Shown here: in pieces, positions 7,277 through 16,049 of the stretch
Layout: every line of letters begins with the position of its first letter
How positions within the stretch are numbered: position 1 is the first letter of the stretch
DNA from: a virus
Strand: one strand, 5' to 3'
Virus record (IMG/VR): IMGVR_UViG_3300017743_000067
Span: 1-31,267 of that record
Length of the DNA: 31,267 nucleotides
Program-made: the position numbers and the translations under genes
The notes under the pieces: generated by a model
What the model was told of the DNA's origin: nothing
The model's input: the letters and a program-made list of their open reading frames with translations, nothing else
Database searches by the model: none

Positions 7277-9036
7277 TGACAGATATATCACCAGTACAGG
7301 CACCTGATTTCTTTGCAACAAAAGAAGAACTCAAGACATTTCTAAAGAATCAATCACAGTTTAAAGACTTTGATTATGAAGGTTCGAACATGAATGTACT
7401 GCTAGATGTACTATCATACAATACATTCTATAACACATACTATTACAATCTAGCAATATCTGAAATGTTTTTGGATAGTGCCACACAGCGTAATAGTGTT
7501 ATCTCTCATGCAAAAGAACTTAACTATCTGCCTACTTCAAGACGTAGTGCTATGGTCAAGTGTAATGTCAGTGTAACATATCCTAATAATCCAAGCAACT
7601 ACTTTGAGATACCAGAAGGCACAACACTTATTGGTAGATGTGGTAATAAGACATATAACTTCATTACAGAGAAAGCATATACTGCTGTAAAGAGTGCAAC
7701 AAACTCAAGCCTATATACTGTCGCTGACTTAGAAGCATACGAAGGGCGTATCTTTACTGAAAGTATATCTTCTTCAAATGCTGTACTATCTAATGAAGCA
7801 GTTGATACTCGTAGTATTCGTGTTACTGTAAATGGTGAGTCATACACATATAGAAGCGATATCTATGGCGTTGAAGCTACAGATAAGGTATTCTATTTAC
7901 AGCCTGAGAACGATAGCAAGTACTCGATACAGTTTGGTGAAAATCGCTTTGGTTTACAACCAACAATTACTGATAATATAAAAGTAACGTATAGACTGAC
8001 TGCCGGCGCTCCCGCTAACGGCGTGACTTCATTGACTTTGGGCGCTTTTGGCGGCGCTTCTGGAATAGTGATTGAAGTAACATCTCAGTCTTCGGGCGGA
8101 AGAGCATCAGAAGACATTGACTCGATTCGGACTTTTGCTCCAAAGGCGGCTCAGATACAAGAGAGAGCAATTACAAAAAAAGACTATGAGACTCTACTGC
8201 GTTCTCGTTTTCCTAACATTCAAGCAATCTCTGTATATGGTGGAGACGAGGTAACACCCCCACAGTTTGGTAAAGTGATTATCTCTGTTGACGTAGTTGG
8301 TGGTGAGGGTGTTGCTGACTATGAGATTGCTAACTTTAAACGCTATCTACGAGATAAGACTCCACTTACGATTGAGCCTGTCTTTGTAATTGCTAAGTTC
8401 ATCTTTGTTGGTAGTGTGATTAATGTTACATATGATCCTAATGTTACTACCAAGAGTGCTTCTCAGATACAGGCTGAAGTGAATGCCGCTGTTATCACTT
8501 ATCAAAATACTAATCTTAATGACTTCAATAAGACATTGAGACAATCACGACTAGCGGCTTATCTGGATGCTGTTGATACTTCTATTGTATCGACTGATAT
8601 TGTAAGTAAGCCTATCATTGAGTATGTTCCAGACTTAGGCGTATCTGCTTCTCCTGCTTTCTCGTTTGAAGCACAGTTAGTACAACCATATCCATTTGAC
8701 ACTACACTAGGCTTTACTTCATTTAAGCCTTCTGTAATATCAACACCATTTACTGTAAGTGGCTCTCTTGTAACTGCACAAGATGATGGTAATGGTAACA
8801 TTATGCTAGTGACTGCTAGTACTGATACTCAAGATGTATTTCAGCCTTCGATTGGTACAATTGACTATGCTACTGGTGCTGTTAAACTAAGTGCTATTAC
8901 TGTAGATTCATTTGCAAATAATGCAATCAAGTTTACTGCCAATACTGTAAACAAAGATATCAAACCACCAAAGGATCGTATTATTGTAATTCGTGGTGAA
9001 GACGTAACAGTTAATGTAACTCCATTGGAATCATAA
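7276..9036 (+). CDS. gp6: Baseplate wedge subunit gp6
   Basis: A 586-residue protein (T4 gp6 has 660) directly after gp25, as in many contractile systems. The N-terminal part has DYEGSNMNVLLDVLSYNTFY (about residues 33-52) followed by a Tyr/Asn-rich helix, a strongly conserved opening of gp6/gpJ-type proteins. Around residues 275-325 comes GGRASEDIDSIRTFAPKAAQ, then QERAITKKDYETLL, which matches the T4 gp6 GGRDRES...RAVTVEDY core. gp6 dimers form the inner ring of the baseplate. The DNA for the core segment (about 8000-8110) is locally GC-rich. The start codon is fixed by the TAATG overlap with gp25. Confidence 0.92.
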   Translation: MTDISPVQAPDFFATKEELKTFLKNQSQFKDFDYEGSNMNVLLDVLSYNTFYNTYYYNLAISEMFLDSATQRNSVISHAKELNYLPTSRRSAMVKCNVSVTYPNNPSNYFEIPEGTTLIGRCGNKTYNFITEKAYTAVKSATNSSLYTVADLEAYEGRIFTESISSSNAVLSNEAVDTRSIRVTVNGESYTYRSDIYGVEATDKVFYLQPENDSKYSIQFGENRFGLQPTITDNIKVTYRLTAGAPANGVTSLTLGAFGGASGIVIEVTSQSSGGRASEDIDSIRTFAPKAAQIQERAITKKDYETLLRSRFPNIQAISVYGGDEVTPPQFGKVIISVDVVGGEGVADYEIANFKRYLRDKTPLTIEPVFVIAKFIFVGSVINVTYDPNVTTKSASQIQAEVNAAVITYQNTNLNDFNKTLRQSRLAAYLDAVDTSIVSTDIVSKPIIEYVPDLGVSASPAFSFEAQLVQPYPFDTTLGFTSFKPSVISTPFTVSGSLVTAQDDGNGNIMLVTASTDTQDVFQPSIGTIDYATGAVKLSAITVDSFANNAIKFTANTVNKDIKPPKDRIIVIRGEDVTVNVTPLES

Positions 9037-9039
9037 AGT

Positions 9040-12000
9040 ATGCCAATTGCGATAAGAGACAATATCTATTCCGACATTACAAGTCAGTTTCCTGATGTCT
9101 ATAAAGAGAATAGTCAATTTCTAATATCTTTTGTTGAGGCTTATTATAAGCATCTTGACGAGAAGATGGATCGTGACATTCCCAAACTAAGAGATATTGA
9201 TACTACTCTTACTTCGTTTATGGTGTATTATAAGAATAAGCACCTTAATGATCTTCCACTTCAAACAGACCCAGCAGTTGATATTCGTTTTATTATCAAA
9301 CATATCGATGATCTATACACAAGAAAAGGATCACAAGAATCTCTTGAGTTATTGTTTAGATTATTCTTTAACGAAGACATTGAAGTAGTCTATCCTAGTT
9401 CTTCTATACTAAAACCATCTGATTCTATTTGGGGCGGTGAAGAGTTCCTTGAGATGACTACTGTATATGATGTAAATGATTATCCCATAAAAAGAGGTAA
9501 CACCATCACTGGTGATCTGACTCTTGCTTCTGCGTTTGTTGATGACATCGTGTTTGTAAACTTTTCAGGCGCTTTAACTCCAGTTGTTTATCTATCAAAT
9601 CTAAAGGGTAGATTCTCGTCTGATGATGCACTTGAAGTATTGGGCGCAGATGCAGATGGTAATAATACAATTAGAAATGTCGGTAAGTTAATATCAGGAT
9701 CGTTAAGTTCTATTGTGGTCAATGATGGCAATCGATTACCTGAGCAGAGTGTTGGTGATATAGTAGAGTTTAGATCAAGAGAAGATGGTACTGGTGCTAA
9801 GGGTATTGTAAGCGAAGTATCTGGCGCACAAATTGGATCAATAAACTATAAAATTATTGATGGTGGATTTGGTTACATAGTGCCAGGTTCTACATCTGTT
9901 ACTGTACAAGATGTTGGTATTAGTAATCAAGTTCTTGTAGTAGACGAAGAAATAACTACTCCCATTCAAGCAGGTGATACACTTGTGTTTCCTGGGTCTA
10001 CTGTAACATACGATGGACAAGAGACATATACGAATGATAGACCTGCTACACAATATAGTATTACTGGTTCAGCTACAGTTATTGATTATCAACATCCACT
10101 TCTTTATATTGAAACAAAAGCAGATAAGACTGGGCTATTTGAATTTCTTGGTCAGACTTGGAACTACAACGGTGTGACATTAAGAAATCTTCTTTATGAT
10201 TCCTTTTTTAACGCATATCAACTTAGTCAAGGTCAAGCGCCGACATTTGATACACCAAATCTTGGACTTACTAAAGTTATTAAACAAGAGTCTTCTTATG
10301 GTGCAGGCGCACTTGGTAATTTCACTGGTACTGCTGGCATTGGTGATTTAAGTTCTATTGCTACTGATATTACACTATCAGATGTTAATATAATGTCTAG
10401 CTATCTTCTTGCTATCAATAATGGTATTGATGATGGAAATGGTGATAATGATCAATGGTTATCAACTTCTGACGCAACTATGAATCTAGCAGGTGGTGGC
10501 GCACAAAGTGGTACTGATGTTATTGATAGAACTCCAACTATATCTCCTGTTATTCCAGTTACTGCTGAGTTTGGATTTGATAGTAATCTTGGATTATCTG
10601 AACTGGACAATGGTCAACTATACACAATCGTTCACCCTGGCACAAATCTAACAGCAAGTGATTGGGCTAAGATTGGTGCAACTAAAGGAATAGCAGGTGA
10701 AGACTTTATATTCACAAACTCTAAACTTAGTGAACTGAATACAAATGTAATTGAACTTAGTAGTGGTGTTGTAGTACCCTCAACTCTAGCTAGATTCGAT
10801 GCTATCTTCTCGCCAATCAAACAAGTCTATGGTAGATGGTTTAGATATCTAGCAGAAAATCGTATTTTACCTAAGTTGACAATAGGAACATCTTACTCTG
10901 CACCCCCAAGTAATAATTATGCTCACTACAGTGTATATAATCTCTCTGTAAAAGATTTGGTTGCTGGGCGAGAATATATTGTTAGTGACATGGGTACAAC
11001 TTCTTATGCAGGCTGGGTTTCTGTTGGTCTAGACTTTACAAACATAACTGATTTTGATTTGGATGTAGATAGTTTGGTGCCTGGTCGAACATACATCATT
11101 AAAGACCCCGGAACTACTACCTTACAACATTGGGCTGATGTGGGTGTTACTGGAACAGACTTTACACAGGGCGTTAAGTTTCAAGCGGCTAATCCACAGC
11201 CAACTGTAACTGGAACAGGAAAAGTTATAGATGTGTCTGCTGTTCATGCTAATGGTGGTCAAACCACTCCAGTTAGATTTACAGCGACTGACCCACAGCC
11301 AGACTCTGTTAGTGGAACAGGTATCTGCTTAGATATATTAAATGTTGTTGGTGTTTCTAATGCATCCAATGCTAATGAGTATTTCAATTCTGGTGGTGTT
11401 TTTGGTAATCCATTGATAAGTGGTTCTGACGAACAAAGAGTGTTGCCCGCAGAACCAGGCGCTACTACCAAATTCTTTGGATATCTGAACGGTGATTACT
11501 CTCAACCAGTAAAGTGTTCAAAGATAAGTGCGTTAAACGAATCTTCAAACTTTAATATTACTGGTATCTCGAATAAAGAAACTGTTAGTATAATAAGAGA
11601 TCAAATTGGTGACTACTATAGAGAACTAATCGACCCTAGTACAGCAAACCCCAATGACAGATATGGTGATGCTGAATACGAGATGACTGGTACACTTAAT
11701 GGTGGATTGCAAAATATAGACACCCCATTTGGAGAAGCCTTTACAAAAATCACATTTGATATAGGCACTATAAGCGAGATAAGCAATGATCAACCAGGCA
11801 TCAATTACGAAAATGACACACAAGTTAGAGTCTTAAATGAAGAAATTGCTAGATTCGACAAGAAAGATGTCATAGTTAATTTTGAATCCGCAGATTTTAC
11901 ATTAGAACCTAACGAAATGATAGTACAAGAGATCGTTCTTCCATCGGAAGCGATTGACTCCGTTAATGATTTAAGTGCTGAAGATGTTGCAGGATTGGCT

Positions 12001-13104
12001 ATAAGTACAACAGCAGTGACTGATGCAGTTCCATATGGAAATAGTGTGACTACATTTGCAATTGAAACTCAAAAGTATCAATCAAAACATCGATTCTTAA
12101 AACAGCTTGGTAAGGATTATTACTTTAGACCAATGAGTTTTTATGGCTTCGACACATCTGTTCCTGTTAACATTCGATCTGTAGATAAAAATATATCTAT
12201 GATTAGAAAAGATGAAACTTCGCAATCTATGGGTGCGAATGCAAACATTTTAGGTTCAGCTTCATTTAGTAGTGGACAATTACTGGATGCTAAAATAACA
12301 CATACTGGATATAAGTATGATGACAATGCAACTGTAGATATCATAAACTTAAACCCGTCAAGCGATAGTTATAATAAAGTTATTGCAACTGGAAATGTTA
12401 GAACTCTAGGAATGGGTAATACTGGTGGTAGATGGAAGACAAATTCCTCTTTCTTGGGTCACACCTCTGGACAAAGACTACATGACAATGATTATTATCA
12501 AGAGTATTCGTATGATATCGCATCTATCATTGACCCAGGCTTATACACTCCTCTAGTTAAAGATACTGTAGGTGTTGTGGGTACAAAAATGTTTAGCACA
12601 TCTTTGATAAATAGTAACAGTGATGTAGATAGCGATCTATCAGTTGAAATTAATTTCTACGATGTTAACACAGTTTCGTTGCTTGCGTCAGGGTTTATTG
12701 AAAATACTAATGTGCCTGTAGCGGGTACTGAGTATCAACTTGCTTCCGATGGAGTTGTCTCTGTCAACCCTGCGAATCCAGACCCATTCACTAATATTGC
12801 AGTTAACGATATCGTTAAAGTTTCTGGTGCCGCAACACACGAAACAACAAAAGCAGTTGTACCGCTTGATTACTATAAAGTTATTGCTAAAGCCGCAGAC
12901 AGCACCTTTTTCAAACTCGGTGACTATGCTACTGGAGCAGTATTATCGTTTACAGCAGGCTTTTTAGAGGGATATGTTTTCGAGAAAATAACAATAACTG
13001 ATATAGATGGTGAAGTGTTTGAGACTAATCAGGGTGATGATGGTGGAGACCCTGAAATAATTAAAGTTTCTACAGTTGTAGAATCAGGAACGATAACACA
13101 ATAG
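9040..13104 (+). CDS. gp7: Very large baseplate wedge protein in the gp7 position
   Basis: A 1354-residue protein between gp6 and gp8, the position of T4 gp7 (1032 residues), which clamps gp6, gp8 and gp10 in the wedge. The N-terminus (TSQFPDVYKENSQFLISFVE, then a YYKHLDEK... helix and RKGSQESLELLFRLFF) has the style of the first domain of the large wedge proteins of marine T4-like phages. The rest is beta-rich and modular. Residues 522-571, 640-669 and 679-732 are three copies of the dispersed module, and residues about 741-767 repeat only its second half. The gp7 assignment is by position, size and N-terminal style. The start is 3 nt after the gp6 stop, with no clear ribosome site. Confidence 0.7.
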   Translation: MPIAIRDNIYSDITSQFPDVYKENSQFLISFVEAYYKHLDEKMDRDIPKLRDIDTTLTSFMVYYKNKHLNDLPLQTDPAVDIRFIIKHIDDLYTRKGSQESLELLFRLFFNEDIEVVYPSSSILKPSDSIWGGEEFLEMTTVYDVNDYPIKRGNTITGDLTLASAFVDDIVFVNFSGALTPVVYLSNLKGRFSSDDALEVLGADADGNNTIRNVGKLISGSLSSIVVNDGNRLPEQSVGDIVEFRSREDGTGAKGIVSEVSGAQIGSINYKIIDGGFGYIVPGSTSVTVQDVGISNQVLVVDEEITTPIQAGDTLVFPGSTVTYDGQETYTNDRPATQYSITGSATVIDYQHPLLYIETKADKTGLFEFLGQTWNYNGVTLRNLLYDSFFNAYQLSQGQAPTFDTPNLGLTKVIKQESSYGAGALGNFTGTAGIGDLSSIATDITLSDVNIMSSYLLAINNGIDDGNGDNDQWLSTSDATMNLAGGGAQSGTDVIDRTPTISPVIPVTAEFGFDSNLGLSELDNGQLYTIVHPGTNLTASDWAKIGATKGIAGEDFIFTNSKLSELNTNVIELSSGVVVPSTLARFDAIFSPIKQVYGRWFRYLAENRILPKLTIGTSYSAPPSNNYAHYSVYNLSVKDLVAGREYIVSDMGTTSYAGWVSVGLDFTNITDFDLDVDSLVPGRTYIIKDPGTTTLQHWADVGVTGTDFTQGVKFQAANPQPTVTGTGKVIDVSAVHANGGQTTPVRFTATDPQPDSVSGTGICLDILNVVGVSNASNANEYFNSGGVFGNPLISGSDEQRVLPAEPGATTKFFGYLNGDYSQPVKCSKISALNESSNFNITGISNKETVSIIRDQIGDYYRELIDPSTANPNDRYGDAEYEMTGTLNGGLQNIDTPFGEAFTKITFDIGTISEISNDQPGINYENDTQVRVLNEEIARFDKKDVIVNFESADFTLEPNEMIVQEIVLPSEAIDSVNDLSAEDVAGLAISTTAVTDAVPYGNSVTTFAIETQKYQSKHRFLKQLGKDYYFRPMSFYGFDTSVPVNIRSVDKNISMIRKDETSQSMGANANILGSASFSSGQLLDAKITHTGYKYDDNATVDIINLNPSSDSYNKVIATGNVRTLGMGNTGGRWKTNSSFLGHTSGQRLHDNDYYQEYSYDIASIIDPGLYTPLVKDTVGVVGTKMFSTSLINSNSDVDSDLSVEINFYDVNTVSLLASGFIENTNVPVAGTEYQLASDGVVSVNPANPDPFTNIAVNDIVKVSGAATHETTKAVVPLDYYKVIAKAADSTFFKLGDYATGAVLSFTAGFLEGYVFEKITITDIDGEVFETNQGDDGGDPEIIKVSTVVESGTITQ
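10603..10752 (+). repeat. Dispersed structural module, copy B (gp7-like)
   Basis: Residues 522-571 of the gp7-like protein: LDNGQLYTIVHPGTN, then a spacer, DWAKIGA and AGEDFIFTNS. All anchor residues are present (G, Y, I, G, W, GA, G, F), but the terminal GT is missing. Confidence 0.78.
10957..11046 (+). repeat. Dispersed structural module, copy C (gp7-like, shortened)
   Basis: Residues 640-669: LVAGREYIVSDMGTTSYAGW, then VSVGLDFTNI. The first half is intact, but the second half is short and lacks the A and GT anchors. It ends about 10 residues before copy D starts, so the two are nearly in tandem. Confidence 0.72.
11074..11235 (+). repeat. Dispersed structural module, copy D (gp7-like)
   Basis: Residues 679-732: LVPGRTYIIKDPGTTTLQHW, then ADVGVTG, GVKFQAANPQP and TGTGKVID. 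It is the most complete copy, with all anchors including the terminal GTG. Confidence 0.82.
11262..11340 (+). repeat. Dispersed structural module, half copy E (gp7-like)
   Basis: Residues about 741-767 read TPVRFTATDPQPDSVSGTG, then ICLDIL. This repeats only the second half of copy D (GVKFQAANPQPTVTGTG, then KVID), including an identical PQP. It looks like a partial duplication of the adjacent copy. Confidence 0.7.
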
Positions 13105-13114
13105 GTTAAATGAA

Positions 13115-14038
13115 ATGGCTATAATAAAAATTACTACTGATGGTGATCCATACCCAGCCTTTGCTGGCGTAGATGTATTGGGTCAGCCAGTGAATTCTGG
13201 AAACAGGGTTTTTGTTGGTCAAAATACAGAAATAGCCGATCAGAGTAAAGTCTATAGTATAAACTACAGAGGCGGTGAGGGTGGTAAAATTTTATCGAAT
13301 GGTGATCGTGAAACTTTGCCAGGTACTCCAACACCTGTAGAATTAAATGAACCAGTTGGTGTTACATTAAATGGAGTTCCCATTTATACTTCAGCAGTGC
13401 AGATAAGTTGGGAAGATGACGAAGATGCAGGTACTGGGCTTACATGGGACTCTCAAAGCCCTCTTAATTCTACTAGATTTTCATTTGATTTATGTGATGG
13501 AGCATCAGAAGGTGAAGAAATAGAATATAGATATAGAGGTAACGCATTCTTTGTTAATGGTTTTACTAACAACGAGACTCTTAGAGATGCTAGCCCATAT
13601 TATAAAAACACTAGCTTTAATGGAAACTATCTGGCTCACCCGCAAGAAATAGATAATAACGGCGCTGTCACTTTTACTGGTGGACATTCTAAAATAGTTG
13701 GATTTGCACTAGATGGATATCCAATTTATGGGCCCTTTGGATATTCAGATGCAAATGATCCAACAAGTAGTGTAATTAGAATGAAAAGTGGTTACGAAGA
13801 AAAAGAAATTTTACCCGAAGGTAGAGGCGACTTAGCGGCAGGGGCTTATGTGGAAGATTATGTTCATGTCGCAGATTCTGCCTCAGATGTTTTGGATGAG
13901 CATAATGGTAGGTTCTGTATAACGCCTGATTTTAAAAACGGAACATACGCATATTTCTTAACATATGCAGATAACAATTTAAGTACGCCAGCGTACCCAT
14001 ACATAATAGGAACTAGTACTAAAGAGGTTCGCTCTTAA
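13115..14038 (+). CDS. YHYH-family domain virion protein
   Basis: A 307-residue protein between the gp7-like and gp8 genes. Its C-terminal half matches the YHYH domain family: GGHSKIVGFALDGYPIYGPF (residues 189-208), HNGRFCITPDF (263-273), NGTYAYF (about 275-281) and a closing YPYIIG. In the canonical family the last-but-one element reads GxYHYH. Here both histidines are replaced (YAYF), so any metal site using them is absent. The first 150 residues are beta-rich and not recognised. Its place in the wedge operon suggests a structural or receptor-facing component. The ATG at 13110 leads to a stop after four codons, so 13115 is the start. Confidence 0.75.
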   Translation: MAIIKITTDGDPYPAFAGVDVLGQPVNSGNRVFVGQNTEIADQSKVYSINYRGGEGGKILSNGDRETLPGTPTPVELNEPVGVTLNGVPIYTSAVQISWEDDEDAGTGLTWDSQSPLNSTRFSFDLCDGASEGEEIEYRYRGNAFFVNGFTNNETLRDASPYYKNTSFNGNYLAHPQEIDNNGAVTFTGGHSKIVGFALDGYPIYGPFGYSDANDPTSSVIRMKSGYEEKEILPEGRGDLAAGAYVEDYVHVADSASDVLDEHNGRFCITPDFKNGTYAYFLTYADNNLSTPAYPYIIGTSTKEVRS

Positions 14039-14053
14039 TAGATCGAGAAGAAA

Positions 14054-16033
14054 ATGACTAAAATTATAACAGAAAATTTTAAAACAGAAACGACTAAAAA
14101 CTTATATAAAAGTCTAGAGAACGACAACTTCTATGTTGTGGCATCTACTGCCAAAACTGTTTCAGAATATCGAGCAGGTGGTCCTATCAGTAATACGCAA
14201 TTCTCTAAGAGAGAGTTTCAGAGAAGAGCAATTTTTGGTACAAAAATAGATGTGGTGACTCGTGGTGGTCAAAGTGGATCATCAGGTACTAACCTCGCAA
14301 GATATATGTTTTTAGAAAATGCCTGGACATCGGGTAGAGTTTATGATGCGTTTGATGACACAAAAGACATTGAGACGCTCGATATGATTGTTACTATTAG
14401 TTTAGATAATGGTAGTTTTATAGTTCTAAAGTGTATCGATAATAATAATGGCGCACCATCAACCGACATTGTTGGCGCAACAGACTCATCTAACTATCAG
14501 TTCTTTACTGGCTCTGATGGGTATGTATGGCATAAGATGTTTACAGTTACTGCTGATGATGCTGAACAATTTAGATCAGCAGATAGTCTACCACTACCAG
14601 AGTATGTTACTGGTGCAGGTGGATATGGTGAAGAACAAGTAGTTCTTAACGCAAAAGAAAGTATTTCTAGAATTGCGATAGAAAGCACACTTGATAGTCA
14701 ATTCAATCAATATCTTTTCGGTCCTGCAAATAGCATAAATGACGCATCTGATGTTACTTGTGTGAATCCAGACACTTCTGCATCAGGCAGTAATATCAGA
14801 AATGTTGTTGTTAGTACTACAGTTATAAGTGGAAGAACTCTTTATACTGATCCAAATGCGTATGCGAATATGTATCTTCGTGATAAAAATACTGGTAAAC
14901 TATATGATGTTATTGCGTCAACAACCTCGTCAGATACTAATCAAATTACACTGAGTGTAGAAACTGAGGACACATTTATTGCTCAACAAATATATCAGTT
15001 AGTGATAAAGATATTGATTAGTCAAAGTGAGGTTGGTGGAGAAAGATGTAAAGCATACGGTAAGATAGATGAACATGGAACACTAAAAAATATTGCTTTC
15101 GATTCTAGAGGAACTAAGTATAAGTTTGCAACGGCGCAGGTAGTATACCCACCTTTCTTAAAGGGATCAACTTCTGTAAGAGACAATCCAACTGTTCTTC
15201 GTGCAATTGTTTCCCCTAAAGGTGGACATGGTTCAGACCCAATCAATGAACTTGCTATGAGTAAGTTGACTATAGCTACAGTATTTCAGGGATCTTCCGC
15301 TTATGTTCCAGACACTAGCACATATTCTGTTGTTGGTCTTCTTAAAAATCCAACATTTTCAGATTCTTCTGGTAATCCAGTTACACCTACTGATGGAGAC
15401 TTTGATAATAGAACAGTAATACAGCTAGACGGAAATCACTATCAGCTATACTCTAGTGCAAGTGGACTTTCGGGTGGTGGTCAACAAAATGACTATATCG
15501 AACAGTTTATCGAAACTGTAGGGGTCAAAGATTTAAGTCCGGGTATAATCTGCAAAATAGTTGACCCTTCACCAGAGACTATGACTTTAGCACAGTGGCA
15601 GTCAATAGGCGCAACTTCAAATGAAGTTGGAACAGAGTTTACTTCTACATCAACAATTAGTTTACCCGATACTACAAAGGGTACAGTTTCTTTTGTTAGA
15701 AGCGCAGTTGATACTTCTGCTAACGATTACGACTATCGATTTGAAGTGGTAAAAGCCAGAATACATGATGTCGTGTATGACGCAGTGGCTGAAAAAACTA
15801 AAGTATTCTTGGTAGATTATTATGGAGACTTTATGCACGATTTCCAGAAGGGTATATTTTATGTTAAGTCTACACCTACATCTACGACTAGTATAAATAA
15901 TAAAGTAGCTGAATCCATTACATATGGACAGTATGATGTGTATTCTGGAGAACTATTACATTTTATAGATTTTTCACCAATAACAAGAAATGGCACTAAA
16001 AACGAAAAAATAAAGTTCACGTTTGATTTTTAA
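14054..16033 (+). CDS. gp8: Baseplate wedge subunit gp8, enlarged
   Basis: The ends match T4 gp8: the N-terminus TENFKTETTKNLYKSL resembles TSKFRTEKMLNFYNSI, the middle has GSDGYVWHKMFTV (T4 GDGYVWEYLFEI), and the C-terminus ends NEKIKFTFDF (T4 EEINILFTF). gp8 dimers lie at the outer wedge and contact gp7 and gp10. The protein is 659 residues against 334 in T4. The extra mass lies between about residues 215 and 620 and includes a copy of the dispersed module at residues 494-545. A GAGAAG ribosome site (14045-14050) precedes the ATG. A perfect TATAAATA occurs in its coding sequence at 15892. Confidence 0.85.
   Translation: MTKIITENFKTETTKNLYKSLENDNFYVVASTAKTVSEYRAGGPISNTQFSKREFQRRAIFGTKIDVVTRGGQSGSSGTNLARYMFLENAWTSGRVYDAFDDTKDIETLDMIVTISLDNGSFIVLKCIDNNNGAPSTDIVGATDSSNYQFFTGSDGYVWHKMFTVTADDAEQFRSADSLPLPEYVTGAGGYGEEQVVLNAKESISRIAIESTLDSQFNQYLFGPANSINDASDVTCVNPDTSASGSNIRNVVVSTTVISGRTLYTDPNAYANMYLRDKNTGKLYDVIASTTSSDTNQITLSVETEDTFIAQQIYQLVIKILISQSEVGGERCKAYGKIDEHGTLKNIAFDSRGTKYKFATAQVVYPPFLKGSTSVRDNPTVLRAIVSPKGGHGSDPINELAMSKLTIATVFQGSSAYVPDTSTYSVVGLLKNPTFSDSSGNPVTPTDGDFDNRTVIQLDGNHYQLYSSASGLSGGGQQNDYIEQFIETVGVKDLSPGIICKIVDPSPETMTLAQWQSIGATSNEVGTEFTSTSTISLPDTTKGTVSFVRSAVDTSANDYDYRFEVVKARIHDVVYDAVAEKTKVFLVDYYGDFMHDFQKGIFYVKSTPTSTTSINNKVAESITYGQYDVYSGELLHFIDFSPITRNGTKNEKIKFTFDF
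15533..15688 (+). repeat. Dispersed structural module, copy F (in gp8)
   Basis: gp8 residues 494-545: LSPGIICKIVDPSPETMTLA, then QWQSIGATSNEVGTEFTSTS and KGTVSF. The usual tyrosine is replaced (IICKIV), but W, GA, VGTEFT and the final GT are kept. Confidence 0.75.
15892..15899 (+). promoter_or_regulatory. Late-promoter-like TATAAATA inside gp8
   Basis: An exact TATAAATA octamer 158 nt upstream of the DUF4815 gene start, inside the gp8 coding sequence where it encodes part of S-I-N-N. It could be an internal late promoter for the 5.9-kb gene that follows, or a chance match in AT-rich coding DNA. Confidence 0.3.
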
Positions 16034-16049
16034 GGAAAGAGTATAAAAC

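Noticed and set aside
12606-12613. GATAAATA, AATAAATA and similar near-matches to the late promoter (also 7222, 22064, 24416)
   Set aside because: One-mismatch octamers are expected often in AT-rich coding DNA, and these lie inside genes without clear transcript logic.
13110-13124. Four-codon frame ATG AAA TGG CTA TAA overlapping the YHYH start
   Set aside because: Too short to support as a gene. It is an accidental ATG next to the true start.
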